This document shows, in pieces, positions 45,948 through 57,330 of a DNA stretch of 64,000 nt; positions within the stretch are counted from its first letter, which is position 1, and each line of letters begins with the position of its first letter. A program made the position numbers and the translations under genes. Under the pieces are notes generated by a model. That model was not told the DNA's origin. It saw only the letters and a program-made list of their open reading frames with translations, and did not search any database. Source of the DNA: Atherix ibis (Eukaryota; Arthropoda; Insecta; Diptera; Athericidae). Location: assembly GCA_958298945.1 (NCBI GenBank), contig OY282605.1, forward strand, positions 30,110,811 through 30,174,810, given 5' to 3'.

Positions 45948-47202
45948 TACGAGGGTCGTTCAATAAGTCCTTAGAAAAAGATGAAAAAAAACTGTTTTAA
46001 AAAAAAAATCCTTTTAGCTCTATACACTTTCCCAACCATTTTTCCAAAATTTTTATCCCGTCCAAAAAATAGGATTCGGAAGTTCTGCAAAATACTCATC
46101 CGTTTGAGCAATGACGTCCTCGTTGGAAGTGAACCGGCGTCCGCCAAGCCATTTCTTCAGATTGGGGAAAAGGAAATAGTCACTCGGGGCCAAATCTGGT
46201 GAATAAGCGGGATGCTGCAACAATTCCATTTTCAATTTCACAATTTTGGGCATGGAAACAGCGCAGGTGTGCACACGCGCAATGTCCTGATGCAAGAGGA
46301 TTTTTTTCTTCTTCAGATGGGGGCGTTTCTCTTTGATTTTCTTGCTCAACAGTTGCAATAACGACGCGTAATACGCTCCTGTTTTTGTTTTTCCTTTTTC
46401 CAAGTAGTCGATAAAAATGATGCCCTGCGAATCCCAAAAGACCGTGGCCATCACCTTGCCGGCCGATGGCACAGTTTTTGCCTTCTTCGGAGCCCGTTCA
46501 CCCTTGAAAATCCACTGTGATGACTGTCTCTTCGTTTCTGGAGTGTAGTAATGTATCCAGGTTTCGTCCACAGTGACATATCGACGAAGGAATTCGGCAG
46601 GATTGCGATGAAAGAGTGCCAACATAGCCTCAAAGTCCACTACACGATTGCGCTTATTCTCCTCTGAGAGCAAACGCGGCACCCATCTTGCCGAAATTTT
46701 TTTCACAGACAATTTTTCATGCAAAATTGAAGCGACTGTACCTTGTGATATGCCCGTGGCCTCAACTAATTCGCGCACTTTAATTCGCCGATCGTTCAAA
46801 ATCAGATCGTGGATTTTGTCGATGATTTCAGGAGTAGACACCTCAACTGGGCGTCCTGAACGATGTTCATCTTTTGTGGATGAACGGCCACGTTTAAATT
46901 CATTCACCCAATTGTAAACCGTCGCAAACACAGGTGCAGATGTGCCATGAACTGTATCCAACTCGGCTTTGATTTCTTTCGGGCTTAAGCCTTTCAAATG
47001 GAGATGTTTGATGACAGCCCTAAACTCGCTTTTTTCCATTGTTATGCACAAATAAATGTCGTTAACTTTAATCGACGATAGAAATTGACCTACGCTATGG
47101 ATCGAGCTGAAATTTTGACAGCTTTCCTGTAATGCTACTTACAAAAAAAAAATTTTTACCGACACTACGGATTTTCTAAGGACTTATTGAACGACCCTCG
47201 TA
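45948..47202 (-). mobile_element. near-intact irritans-type mariner
   Basis: Both ends read TA, then CGAGGGTCGTTCAATAAGTC continuing identically for 29 bases (to CTTAGAAAA), in inverted orientation. The element is 1.25 kb with one almost complete transposase frame. Identical terminal repeats, a single frameshift and no internal stop make this the youngest element in the window. It sits between two fragments of an older mariner family. Confidence 0.92.
46053..47039 (-). CDS. mariner transposase, one C-terminal frameshift
   Basis: The frame runs from MEKSEFRAVIKHLHLKGLSP (family start; a Met four codons upstream also exists) for about 328 codons. Two HTH domains are visible: residues 1-60 (LSPKEIKAELDTVHG, TVYNWVNEFKRG) and 70-125 (RRIKVRELVEATGISQGTVA), joined by the RSGRP linker. 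ARWVPRLLSEENK leads to the catalytic core: Asp 1 in VTVDETWIHYY, Asp 2 in LLHQDIARVH, Asp 3 in SPDLAPSDYFLFPNL; the Asp 2-Asp 3 spacing is 34 (DD34D). Near 46078 one base is missing relative to the family: ELPNPIFWTG replaces ELPESYFLDG. The true C-terminus (GIKILEKWLGKCIELKG) continues in another frame to about 46000. HQDI differs from the usual HQDN. Confidence 0.9.
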   Translation of the reverse strand: MEKSEFRAVIKHLHLKGLSPKEIKAELDTVHGTSAPVFATVYNWVNEFKRGRSSTKDEHRSGRPVEVSTPEIIDKIHDLILNDRRIKVRELVEATGISQGTVASILHEKLSVKKISARWVPRLLSEENKRNRVVDFEAMLALFHRNPAEFLRRYVTVDETWIHYYTPETKRQSSQWIFKGERAPKKAKTVPSAGKVMATVFWDSQGIIFIDYLEKGKTKTGAYYASLLQLLSKKIKEKRPHLKKKKILLHQDIARVHTCAVSMPKIVKLKMELLQHPAYSPDLAPSDYFLFPNLKKWLGGRRFTSNEDVIAQTDEYFAELPNPIFWTG

Positions 47203-47209
47203 TCATTCA

Positions 47210-47990
47210 GAGTAGTTCTATTGAGCAGATATTCATTGGAGGAGGCGTTCTTTCTGCTCTTTGCAATTGTCATGTGAGGCTTCAATGGGAATCGCCTTCA
47301 GTTTTTCGGTTACAGTCGTTTGCCTGTTATCTGCAGTATTAAGATAATGTCCTTTCAAGTATTTTTTCATCCTGGGAAATGAAAAAAAGTCACACAGACT
47401 CAGATCCAGGGTCGCAGTCGAAACAACATGGAATAAGATATCCGCGCATGGTTGCTGGTAGCCAATTAAGCTTATTTTAGTCAGTCTAAACTATTTCGCT
47501 AAAAAATTTCGACCATAACACCGAAGTTACTATGGTACAGGATACTAGTTTCATCAGTCCTCATGTATTCTTCGGAATCTTTGGTTCTCAGTAAAAATTA
47601 AGGCAAACTCCTGACGATGTTGAAAAGGAAGTTCCGTCCAAAAATTGTTGGCTTCTCTATATGAGGATGGATGATTTCGCGACTATTGTGCCTCACAATT
47701 AAGCTCAATAGGGTGCGCTGTACTGGAAGCTACCCAAAATGACGACGGTGGCTTCATTTATGGTCCCAGAAAATGGGAACCATAAATCTTCGAGCCTTCG
47801 ACGTGGACCCGGGATGTCCAAAGTCCTTTGATTCAGCAGACCTAGAGACCGGACTAACACCGTTAATTATGGGCTAAGATCCTATGGAAAATGACTATGA
47901 ATCTACAGGAATCCCTTTTCCCGACAAAAATTAGTAGATGGCGACGTCCATATAATAGGAAGCGTTGTCACAGTAGAGCATCGAAGTGTA
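47210..47990 (-). pseudogene. mariner transposase fragment (copy B of an interrupted family)
   Basis: The minus strand reads MLYCDNASYYMDVAIY (second Asp, about 47970), FLSGKGIPVDS, then about 440 bp of other sequence, then LDLSLCDFFSFPRMKKYLKG, HYLNTADNRQTTVTEKLKAI, PIEAS (47430-47240), the third Asp region and C-terminus. The interruption lies at the same place as in copy A (35.9 kb), and parts of the inserted sequences match each other. The right end of the irritans-type mariner lies only about 10 bp from its C-terminus. Confidence 0.6.
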
Positions 47991-47999
47991 TGCAAAATC

Positions 48000-48790
48000 T
48001 GTTGTGACATAAAGATCTCTTTTTCTGAGGGCTTCAACAAAAATCGCCTTCAGCTTCTAAATTACACTCCTTGGGATGTTGTTGATAGTTTCAAAATGAC
48101 AGCGTTTCAAGTACTTTTTTTTATCTTGGGTAACAAAAAGCAAATCCAATGGTTGCGGAACCACAGGAATCGATTTTCCTAACAAAACTTCGTTGATGAT
48201 TATGATCATGTGATAGGAGCATATAATCCCCTTCAGACAAATTCTTGTGGGCAGTCCTACATCGGCGAAGGCGTTATTTTCACTTTTCGTAGTAGTACTG
48301 GAGGGCTTCAACAGGAATCACTTTCAGCTTCTCGGGAACACTCCGTTGAATACTGTCACTGTATCATAGAAAACGTTATGATGATGGAGGATCCAATTAT
48401 CTGCAATGTCCGATCTGAGGCAAAGAACTCCTTTTAGTAGAGTATTTTAAGGACTCCTTTCAAGGAAATTTTTGGCTTCTAGTTTATCCTTAAGGTACAA
48501 ATTCCCCTAAAGTAAAAAAAAAGCTCATGGTCTAAAGGTCCGTCTGCCACTTCTTCTGGGCTCTTCTAAAATCCTTTTGCAACTGAAAACATTGTTCTTT
48601 TATTAAGGACTGTTTCCCTTAGACTTTTTATAGCGTAAGTCAAAGCTGCTGATTTATCAAGTTTAACAAAAAGTTTTAGAGCTCATTATTGGTCAAAAGT
48701 TTTCTGTTCAATTTTTTGTAACGCACTATAAAAACATAACTTAACTTATTACGCTCAATAGAAAATTAAAACTTAAAGTGCATGTCTAGG
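48000..48790 (-). pseudogene. mariner transposase pseudogene (copy C)
   Basis: The minus strand from about 48686 has MSSKTF, then TYAIKSLRETVLNKRTMFSV, SPEEVADGPLDHE (HTH region to linker), then after a deletion RSDIADNWILHHHNVF (second catalytic Asp replaced by His, about 48415), LLGKSIPVVPQPLDLLFVTQ, DKKKYLKRCHFETINNIPRS (48200-48060). The third-Asp motif PDLSPCDFF has become a short garbled stretch. It is not interrupted like copies A and B. It lies directly upstream of copy B in the same orientation. Confidence 0.6.
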
Positions 48791-50979
48791 ATGGATTTTA
48801 ATCTTATGTTTAAGGTGTGCAGATAGAAAATTCGCCAATCTCATTACTCTTCTTCCACATCTTGTAATAATTAATTTTTTTTTATCATTTACTATCAGTT
48901 AAAAAATCTACAAAATAAATTTGAAAAGATTTTTTTCACATTCCAGAAGGACTCCTATTTTTGTGAATTTCTTCAATATGTGTATGGTTGCAGTTAAGGT
49001 GAAAACATCCTTGACATATTGAATGCAAATATTCAAATTCGTATTATATAATCAGATTTAATATAATAAAAATATAAATTCATTTAAAATTTATTACAAC
49101 TTAATATAATAAAATTACAAATCCTGATGATATCGTATCGTTTACTCACCCCTATTTACATGATTTGATTTTGTTTCTAAGCATTTCCTATCCAATCATG
49201 TGTATTTGTTGAAAGTGGTGCAATAATATGAAGAAAAAAAATTATTTGACGAATTTTTATATTAAATTTTCCATTTGTGTGCACATGATAAGCTTCAAAT
49301 GCGACAGGAAATTGCAATAAAATCCATTTCGATGCACATGCTGGAAAGAATACATTTATCAGAGTTTATGGTTTCCGCAGAATTTCTGAAGTTGTCTTAC
49401 ACTCGTAATACAAAATTTTGAAGGAAACGCAGACGAAATGGTTGTCGTCTTTTATAATCGTAGACGATGCATTTTTATTGAAACCACAAATTTTTGCCAA
49501 AATTGAAATAAACAAAATATTGGAACGGTCTCAGATATGGTTCGTTTTGAATCTATCAAATTCAATATACAAGTGCAAGTAGCTAAGTAAATCGGTTATT
49601 ATTCAATTTTATATATGAATGCATCCATCCATCCATCATACTATCTCCATACCAGAGATGATATTTTATCTTTTACTAAACTTAATAAATTTTTATAGTG
49701 TTTACTGTAGTCTTTTGCTTATCTTTTCTATCAAACTGATTCACTTAAGATATTTTTCTGTATTCAAAAATTTTCTAAAGTCAAGTTGCTATTGCTATAA
49801 AGCAGCGAATTCAAAGATAAAATTATAAATTATATAAAATGAACTATAAAAATAAAATGCAGATGAAAATATATTTAACGAGACTTATTTTATAGATTTT
49901 TTTTTGTTAGTTATTTTAAAATTACTATTCAAAATCTTCTTTTACCGCTAGTACAACTATCATCATTTCCAGTTTCATATAATATAGTTTTTTGTTTGTT
50001 TAAAAATATAAAATGGAAACAGGAAACATAGTCACAACGGAACGGACATAAAGTTTGAAAATATTAAATAGTCAGAAAACTACTGTTTCTCCAAAATAAT
50101 ATTACTCTTGTACATCTCCCGTTGGATCCATTTAAAGTATACTAATTTGTGTCTGAAATAAATGAAATTTCTTATGATAACAAGATGTACGCAAACATCT
50201 TGACAAGTCGTATAATTGGTAGTAATAAACCATCATGAAAGTTTACAACTTTTGCCAACTTGACAAAATTTCACATTGAATAAACGAATGTGAATGAATG
50301 AATGTCTAGGATGACAAAACTTTAAAATTTCTCTCCTTTATTATAAACGGAGTAATTTTTGTTTATTTTTGTTTTTGTTCGATTTATTCTTAGTTGTTTG
50401 TTTGTTTGTCTGCTTATTCCATTTTTTGATATAATTTATATTGTATAATAACATTGAGGCAAATATGAAAAGAAGTTGACATCTTCAATGAAAAATATCC
50501 TTCCTTCCTTCTACATAGTTATTATTATCCTTATTCTTATCTTTATCCTTACCCTTATCCATGTTTTCATTCTCATTTTAATTTACGTATATAGTTACAA
50601 TTGTAGTTTTCACCATTTTATATAATCTGTTTGTTATTTTGAATGTTGTGCGATTCCTTTTCAAATAATATTTAAATTTTATCCTACCATATGCTCTCAA
50701 AATGGTAATTGAAGTACATATTATTATCATGTTGCCTTAACTCGTCAGAACTTTCACCCAATAAATTTGCTAAAGTATTTTTGTGAAATATTTTTTTTTT
50801 ATATACAATTACATAAAAATTGCAATAATCAGATTTTTTGGCAAAGACACTATAATGGCAGAAGATGAGCATATGAGAATAAATACCCATTTGCGTTTAA
50901 TTATTTATTGTATTGTAGTATGTTTGATGAAATCTCCTGGCCAATTTATCTGAAGACGCCGATGAGAGTAAAAAGGGAA
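48791..50979. other. AT-rich stretch, microsatellites only
   Basis: Contains ATCC (49623-49637), TTTG (about 50392-50410) and interrupted CTTATC (about 50520-50570) runs. No gene could be supported. Confidence 0.5.
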
Positions 50980-52880
50980 GGTAACGGAGGAAAGCTTTTT
51001 AATCAAAACATTTTTTTTTATAACGGGAAAGAGTATTCGGAATGCAATTTTTTAGAACGGGAAAGGGTATTTGGAACGAAACTTTTTTCATACCGAGAAA
51101 GGGTTTTCGTAATGAAATTCTTTTTACAACGAGAAAAGGAAATTGAAATGATTTTTGTTTATAACGAGAAAGCGTATCGGAATGAGGCTTTTTTGTAACG
51201 AGAAAAAGTTTATAACGAGAAAGCGTATTCGGAGAAAACTTTTTTGTAACGAGAAAAAGTATTCAAAAATAAACTTTCTTTTAATACGAGAAATAGTATT
51301 CGAAATGAAACTTTTTTTTATAACGAGATATGGTGTTCGGAATTTAGATTTTCTTTATAACGAGAAAGGTATTCGGAATTAAAAGTTCTTTTATAACGAA
51401 AAATAGTATCGGAATTAGGCTTTTTTTTATAACGAGAAAGGGTATTTGGAATACAATTTTTTTATAGCACGAAAGGGTAATTCGGAACGAAACTTGTTTC
51501 ATACCGAGAAAGGGTATTCGAAATTAAACTCTTTACATAACGAGAAAGGATATTCGGAATAAAGCTTTTCTTATAATTCGAAAGGTTATTTGGAATGCAA
51601 TTTTTTATATAGGAAATGAAAAAATGTAATCAGAATTAAACTTTTTTTTTATAACCAGAAAGAGTATTCGGAATGAAAATTTTTTTATAACGAGAAATGG
51701 TATCTGGAACGAAACATTTTTTATAACGAGAAAGGCTATTTGAAATGAAACTTTTTGCTTATAATGAGAAAGGCTATTTGGAATGAAACTTTTTGTTTAT
51801 AACGAGAAAGGGTATAACGGGTAATTATTTTATAACGAGAAAGAGTATTCAAAAATAAACTTTCTTTTAATACGAGAAATAGTATTCGAAATGAAACTTT
51901 TTTTTATAACGAGATATGGTGTTCGGAATTTAGATTTTCTTTATAACGAGAAAGGTATTCGGAATTAAAAGTTCTTTTATAACGAAAAATAGTATCGGAA
52001 TTAAGCTTTTTTTTATAACGAGAAAGGGTATTTGGAATACAATTTTTTTTATAGCACGAAATGGTATTCGGAACGAAACTTGTTTCATACCGAGAAAGGG
52101 TATTCGAAATTAAACTCTTTTTATAACGAGAAAGGATATTCGGAATAAAGCTTTTCTTATAATTCGAAAAGTTCTTTGGAATGCAATTTTTTATATAGGA
52201 AATGAAAAAATGTAATCAGAATTAAACTTTTTTTTTATAACCAGAAAGGGTATTTGAAATGAAATTTTTTTTTATAACGAGAAAGGGTATTAGGAATGAA
52301 ATTTTTTTATAACGAGAAAGAGTATTCAAAAATAAACTTTCTTTTAATACGGAAAGAGTATACAGAATGAAACTTCTTTTTTATAACGAGATAAGGTATT
52401 CATAATTGAGATTTTCTTTATAATGAGAAAGGTATTCGGAATTTAAAGTTTTTCTATCACGAGAAAGGATATTCGAAATTAACCTCTTTGTAGAACGCGA
52501 AAGGATTTTCAGAATAAAGCTTTTTTTGTTATTAGAAAGGTTATTTGGAATGCAATTTTTTATAACGGGAAGGGGTAGTGAAAAGAAGTTTTTTGTTGTA
52601 TCGAAATCGAAAACATGTATTCGGAATCAAACTTTTTTTTTATAACGAGAAAGGGTATTCGGAATTAAACTTTTTTTTATACCGAGAAAGTGTATTCGGG
52701 ATGAATTTTTTTTTTTATAACGAGAAAAGTTATTTTGAATAATAATTTTTTTTTATAATGAGAAAGGGTATTTTGAATTAAGTACTTTTTATAACGAGAT
52801 AGATTTCGTGATTGTTTCATTTTTTATAACGAGAAAGATTTTGTGAATTGTACGTTTTTAATAACGAGAAAGTATATTTA
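50980..52880 (-). repeat. 1.9-kb minisatellite, TTATAACGAGAAAGGGTATT unit
   Basis: Roughly 45 units of about 40 bp: TTATAACGAGAAAGGGTATT, then CGGAATGAAACTTTTTT. Unit length varies through the T-run. A block of about 400 bp starting at 51261 recurs nearly unchanged from 51847 (offset 586 bp), and part of it starts again near 52325. The unit is the reverse complement of the one at 27.88-28.13 kb. Plus-strand frames in it (YNEKAYRNEAFL-like) are by-products of the repeat. Confidence 0.92.
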
Positions 52881-52889
52881 TGACTATAG

Positions 52890-53850
52890 AATACAGCAGT
52901 AACGATTTTTCAGAGGATTTTGGATTGAATAGGAATTAGAATGTTTAGTAGAATCCCACGAGTTTAATTCCGCATATTCAGATCGGATTTAAAGTTAAGT
53001 CTTTAGTGTTAAGTTGGTATATTAAAGGTTTAATTATTGTATTGAAGTATAGCGCGATGCGGACCACCTGCTGTGATAGAGAATGTTTAGGAATTTTCTG
53101 TATTAACTTTTCTGACGGAAGGAAGCTTTTAAGTTTCTAAAACAGTCTAGGGTACTACATTCGATTAAAGGATATAGCTAGAAATAGTTCTAGAGAGTAC
53201 TCTTTTTGCTCAACTACGCGATGATATTATTGTATTGTGGAATGTTCTGATTGAAAACCAAATAAATGATCGAGTGTAATTTTGGCATTTTCAAGGTTTA
53301 GGTAGAGTCATTTTAAAAGGAGTTTTTCAAAGATTTTTCCAAAAATGAGTTTTGGCTTTGGCAGCATAGAAAAAAGGTAGTATGAAGAATACCATACAAT
53401 TTATAGGTTATGAATACGAGAGTTTTTTTGCTGAAATTTGTTTAATGAGTAGAGCAATTGTTAAATTATAACTAAGTGCCTTTTTATTAGAAAGTTGATA
53501 GAGTAAATATTTAATTTCGGATAAGGTAAAATTTTTGTGTGGAGACTTAGTAGGAAGTAAAATTGTGAGTTCGTCATAAATTTTATCTAAGTGAATTTGA
53601 TCTTCTATATCTTTTGTATGAAGTAAAAGTATTGTCTAAATATATGAGACTTTTCTGTATCCATTTTTTTAGTAGGTAGCAATGTTTTTTTTTAAAGGGG
53701 AATTCGTTTTGGTGCTATTCATAAAGAATTATTGTCTTTAATAATTTTAGAGCATTGCCATTGCGGTTCAGCTTTTCATTTTCTTTTGATGGTATTTAAT
53801 GTAGGCTTTTAGTCGCTGCACTATTTATATGTAGTAAGATTCTTTGTTTT
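52890..53850 (-). pseudogene. Jockey-type LINE fragment
   Basis: The minus strand reads HKNFTLSEIKYLLYQLSNKK, then ALSYNLTIALLIKQI (about 53540-53430), then IFGKIFEKLLLK, LYLNLENAKITLDHLFGFQS, EHSTIQ (53350-53220), then SLELFLAISFNRM and YPRLF (about 53190-53150), the position of LDIAKAFDRVWHxRLF. This is the start of a Jockey RT. Catalytic and later blocks are not recognisable before the minisatellite begins. Confidence 0.7.
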
Positions 53851-55499
53851 AAGTTGATTTAATTTGTTTCGAAATGCATTTCAATCTATTCTATTTATGA
53901 GTTCGGCAGGAGAATTTTTGATAAAAGAACTTATTTTAAAAGTAAGGAGAATACAAGAAATCGAACTCTAAGTTACTGGAATAAGAATAAAAATGTTCAA
54001 GTACTTATAATTTTATTAAAGTTAATTTTAGAAAAATTTATTGTATATTTATTTAGGAATAATGGACGTTAAATTTGATATAACATAAAATATTTAAAGA
54101 AAATATTATTGTATAAAAAATTTTCATCAAATAAACGGTTTTAAAAAAAAAATTATAATTTTTTCTTTTAACATTTCATTTCAGTTATGAACATTTAAGC
54201 TGTTAATACACCTACTATCAATCGTGTACATTAATTGAGGGTAAGAAGAAAAAAAATTGTTTACTATTTAAAAAGCATGTTTTTAATTGATATTCTAAAA
54301 ATGAAATTCCTTAGCTTATGTTATAAAGTTGAAGAAAAGCTATAGTAAAAATTTATATAATAGAAAATGTGAAATTTAAATTATAGTCGTTCCGATTTCT
54401 GTGATCCAATTCTTCTCCCCCCTTACACGTATGTAAATTCTTTCGTGTTTGTATTGGCTGTTAAGAACGTTAGTAATTGTAGTATTAAAATATAAATTTT
54501 GCTGAATAGAATGGAAACCGTGAATAAAAATCCCTGATATTATCACATTGGTTAAACATTAATGGCATTACGACATGAATCTGTATAATGCACGATATCA
54601 ACATCGATTTATAGAATAAAAAATTCAGTACATGCAATACGATATAATTGTATGAGGTAAATTTTCAATTATATCCAAGCTCTGATAATATCGACTTACT
54701 TCAGGATAATAAGAAGATAAATGTAGACACATTAAGAAAAATTTCCTGTTCCATTTCGTTATTTCATTATACTATTCGAAATAATCAAATATTTATGTTT
54801 AGATTTACATGATGAATATTGAATAAAAGTTTGGGAAAATAATTTAAAATGTTCAAATGTCTCGTCTATTATATTATATAAATAAGGATATTTTTCTTTA
54901 TGCTAGAGAATGGGAAAATCTTTAATTTATAAACATTTTACATGTTTTACATTTAAATTCATGAAATCTTATGTTGAAGGATTTTTCTTTATCAAATAAT
55001 TGATGAGTCCTTTTTTTTAATAATCCATTCTGCTTTTTTACCCATTCTTGTATCTAACAAAAAATGAAAATTTATAATTTTTCTTTATCGGATTTTGTAG
55101 ATATTTTTTCAATTTTTCCAGATTAAAAATCAATTTATCGAATTATTTATAATTTTTCCATTATTACTTTTATTACATGTACGTTCTTATAAAAATTGAC
55201 TTTTGATCAATTTTATAAAAATCAAGACTTTTCATTAGGATACATATTTTTTTTCATATAAATTATTTTAAAACGTGTAATATTTTAATTTAATAAATAA
55301 ACAAATTTTTTGCTAATTATGAAATTTACTGTAGAAAAATGCAATCAATGAACTTAACTCAAAAGGTGCTTATCAATAAAGCCTTTTTTAATAGTTTTTA
55401 AAATATCTACAATAGTAAAATAGTAAAATAGTAAAAATTAGATTAAGATAATATTATTAATTATCGTGCAGAATTTGATAATTCAAAATTTAGTTTTTT
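53851..55499. other. AT-rich stretch, nothing recognised
   Basis: No supported feature. Confidence 0.5.
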
Positions 55500-56880
55500 A
55501 AAAATTTGTGAGCGCGAGACCCTTAAAATGGCGATGGCTGTTTTTTGGGAAGGAAAAGTAGCAGAGGTCTCGAACAAGGGGATTAGTATGATTGGAAAGG
55601 TGCGAATAAAACTTTTTATAACAAAATACAGTTACATTTAAGATTACAATTAATAGGATAATTACGAGCATAAAAGGTAATATCGACAATTGTACGAAGT
55701 ATTTGACGAAAATTGGAGAGTTTGTCAGAGTCCTACAGTTCTAGTCCATACGTCCATATGGTTCTCAATAGGACATTGTATAAAAAGTAATATACTGCTT
55801 ATTATTTGCTTAGAATCTTTACCTAGAAGGTAGTATACACGTACGAGGTCTGTACAGAAGAGATCGCGAATTTTGAATTTCCGCGGGTTACGTTTATTCG
55901 ATTTTTTGTGGCATTATGTTGGCACCCATGTCTCTCATTTATGTCGACAAGTTCGGCCATTTTGAATGATCAGTTAATTTTTGACAGCTGCTTTGCTTGC
56001 ACGTGTTTTGGTTCGTCTTGGATCAAAGAATCTGTTTCGGGAACAAGAAAAAGTTACAGGGGGAATACGGTGGCTGCGGCATTATTAGTGTGTTGGTTTT
56101 GGCCAAAAATTCGCGCACAAGCAACGATGCGTTGGCGGGGGCGTTATCATGCTGCAAAAGCCAATTTTTGTTCTTAAACAAATCCGTGCGTTTCTAACGG
56201 ATTGCTTCCCGCAACTTGTGCATAACTTGTAGGTAATATTCCTTATTGACGGTTCTACCCTGTGGCAAGAACTCATGATGCACAACGCCCCTGCAATTGA
56301 AAAAAACTGTAAGCAAAACCTTAACATTCTACCGAATTTGGCGCGCTATTTTCGGTCTTGGCTCGTGCAGCAGCTTCAATTGGGATGATTGAGCTTTCGT
56401 TTCCACGTCATCACCATAAACCCATGAGTCGTCACCAGCTATGACCCTCTGGAACAAATTTGGGTCGTCACGGACAGGGCCCAACAACTCCTTAGCAATG
56501 TTAATGCGATGCTATTTTTGGTCGAAAATAGGCAAAAATCAAAGATGAGCCAAAACACGTGTAAGCAAAGCAGCTGTCCAAAATTAACTGAATATTCAAA
56601 ATGGCCGAACTTTTCAACATAAGTGTGAGTACCAACAAAACGCCACAAAAAAATCGAATATACGTAATCCGCGGAAATTCAAAATTCGCGATACTTTTTG
56701 AACATACCTCGTATAAATATTGTAAAGGATGGGTTCAAATATGCGGTCTTGCGGAACACCATCGAATACCAAAGAGATATTCGAGAAAGTTTATTGCATT
56801 TCTCCATAAATTTAAACTAAAACGTATTATCACAAAAGATAATATTTTTCATATATTTTAAATAATAAATATTTAATTTA
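55500..56880 (-). pseudogene. Jockey-type LINE fragment, split by a mariner
   Basis: Before the inserted mariner (56880-56714, minus strand) the sequence reads FDGVPQDRIFEPILYNIYT, the QG.xxGPxLYNIYT box. After it (55841-55500) come YNVLLRTIWTYGLEL, LRTIVDITFYARNYPINCNL, and in another frame KKFYSHLSNHTNPLVRDLCY, then FSFPKNSHRH, the C-terminal end of a Jockey-type ORF2. The catalytic box falls in a deletion around the insertion point. Confidence 0.7.
55842..56713 (-). mobile_element. short mariner copy 2 with long inverted (5'/5') ends
   Basis: TA and CGAGGT-type ends are present on both sides. The right end is the normal 5' end (transposase on the minus strand). The left end is not the 3' end but a second, inverted copy of the 5' end: 55842-56020 matches the reverse complement of 56713-56531 at roughly four of five positions, including the CAGCTGCTTTGCTT(G/A)CACGTG stretch. 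The transposase between them lacks the N-terminal HTH region at the same junction as copies 1 and 3, and its last ~250 bp are missing. Confidence 0.85.
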
Positions 56881-57059
56881 ACTTCGAAAATTTGTTTGAA
56901 TTTATTAATAACTAATTTTATTTAATAGTTAATCTAAAATGGATTTACTATTGTTAAAAACGATTTTATAGTATTATTCAACTTAGGCTTTAAAAAGTAA
57001 TATTTAATAAATAATATCATTTGCTTATATTTTAATATAGATTTTATATATTTTAATTA
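56881..57059. other. AT-rich spacer
   Basis: Nothing recognised. Confidence 0.5.
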
Positions 57060-57330
57060 GAAAATTCTGCCATTATAAAAAAAAATTTTAATTTATTAAA
57101 ATTTTTGTTCCTAAACTTTTTTCAGAAATCAATTTTTTAAATGTAATTTTTGTGGACTTTTCGCATATTTCGGACTGTAAGTAGGCAATTACTTGACGGT
57201 TATTATATTTTTAAATTTTCCAAAGTTTGGTAATGATTTTGATAAATATGTTTTTTTAGTTTTATTAACTATGCAAAAACCAGTATCCTTGGAAGCTAAT
57301 TGACATCTCGAAATAAGGTGTCCTAGAGTC
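57060..57330 (-). pseudogene. IS630/Tc1-mariner-like transposase C-terminal relic
   Basis: The minus strand has LFRDVN*LPRILV (RxGDVNWPPRSCDL region, about 57330-57290), then KNIITV and LQSEICEKSTKITFK (about 57200-57130), the C-terminal PEMCEKVIENY region. Frames differ. Confidence 0.5.

Noticed and set aside
46648..46917. 89-codon plus-strand frame, and frames at 46180-46437 and 46451-46633 on the minus strand.
   Set aside because: Out-of-frame shadows of the mariner transposase at 46053-47039.
50908..51382. Plus-strand frames with repeated YNEK / RKRIG peptides.
   Set aside because: They arise from the minisatellite unit; unit length varies and breaks the frame, so no protein is implied.
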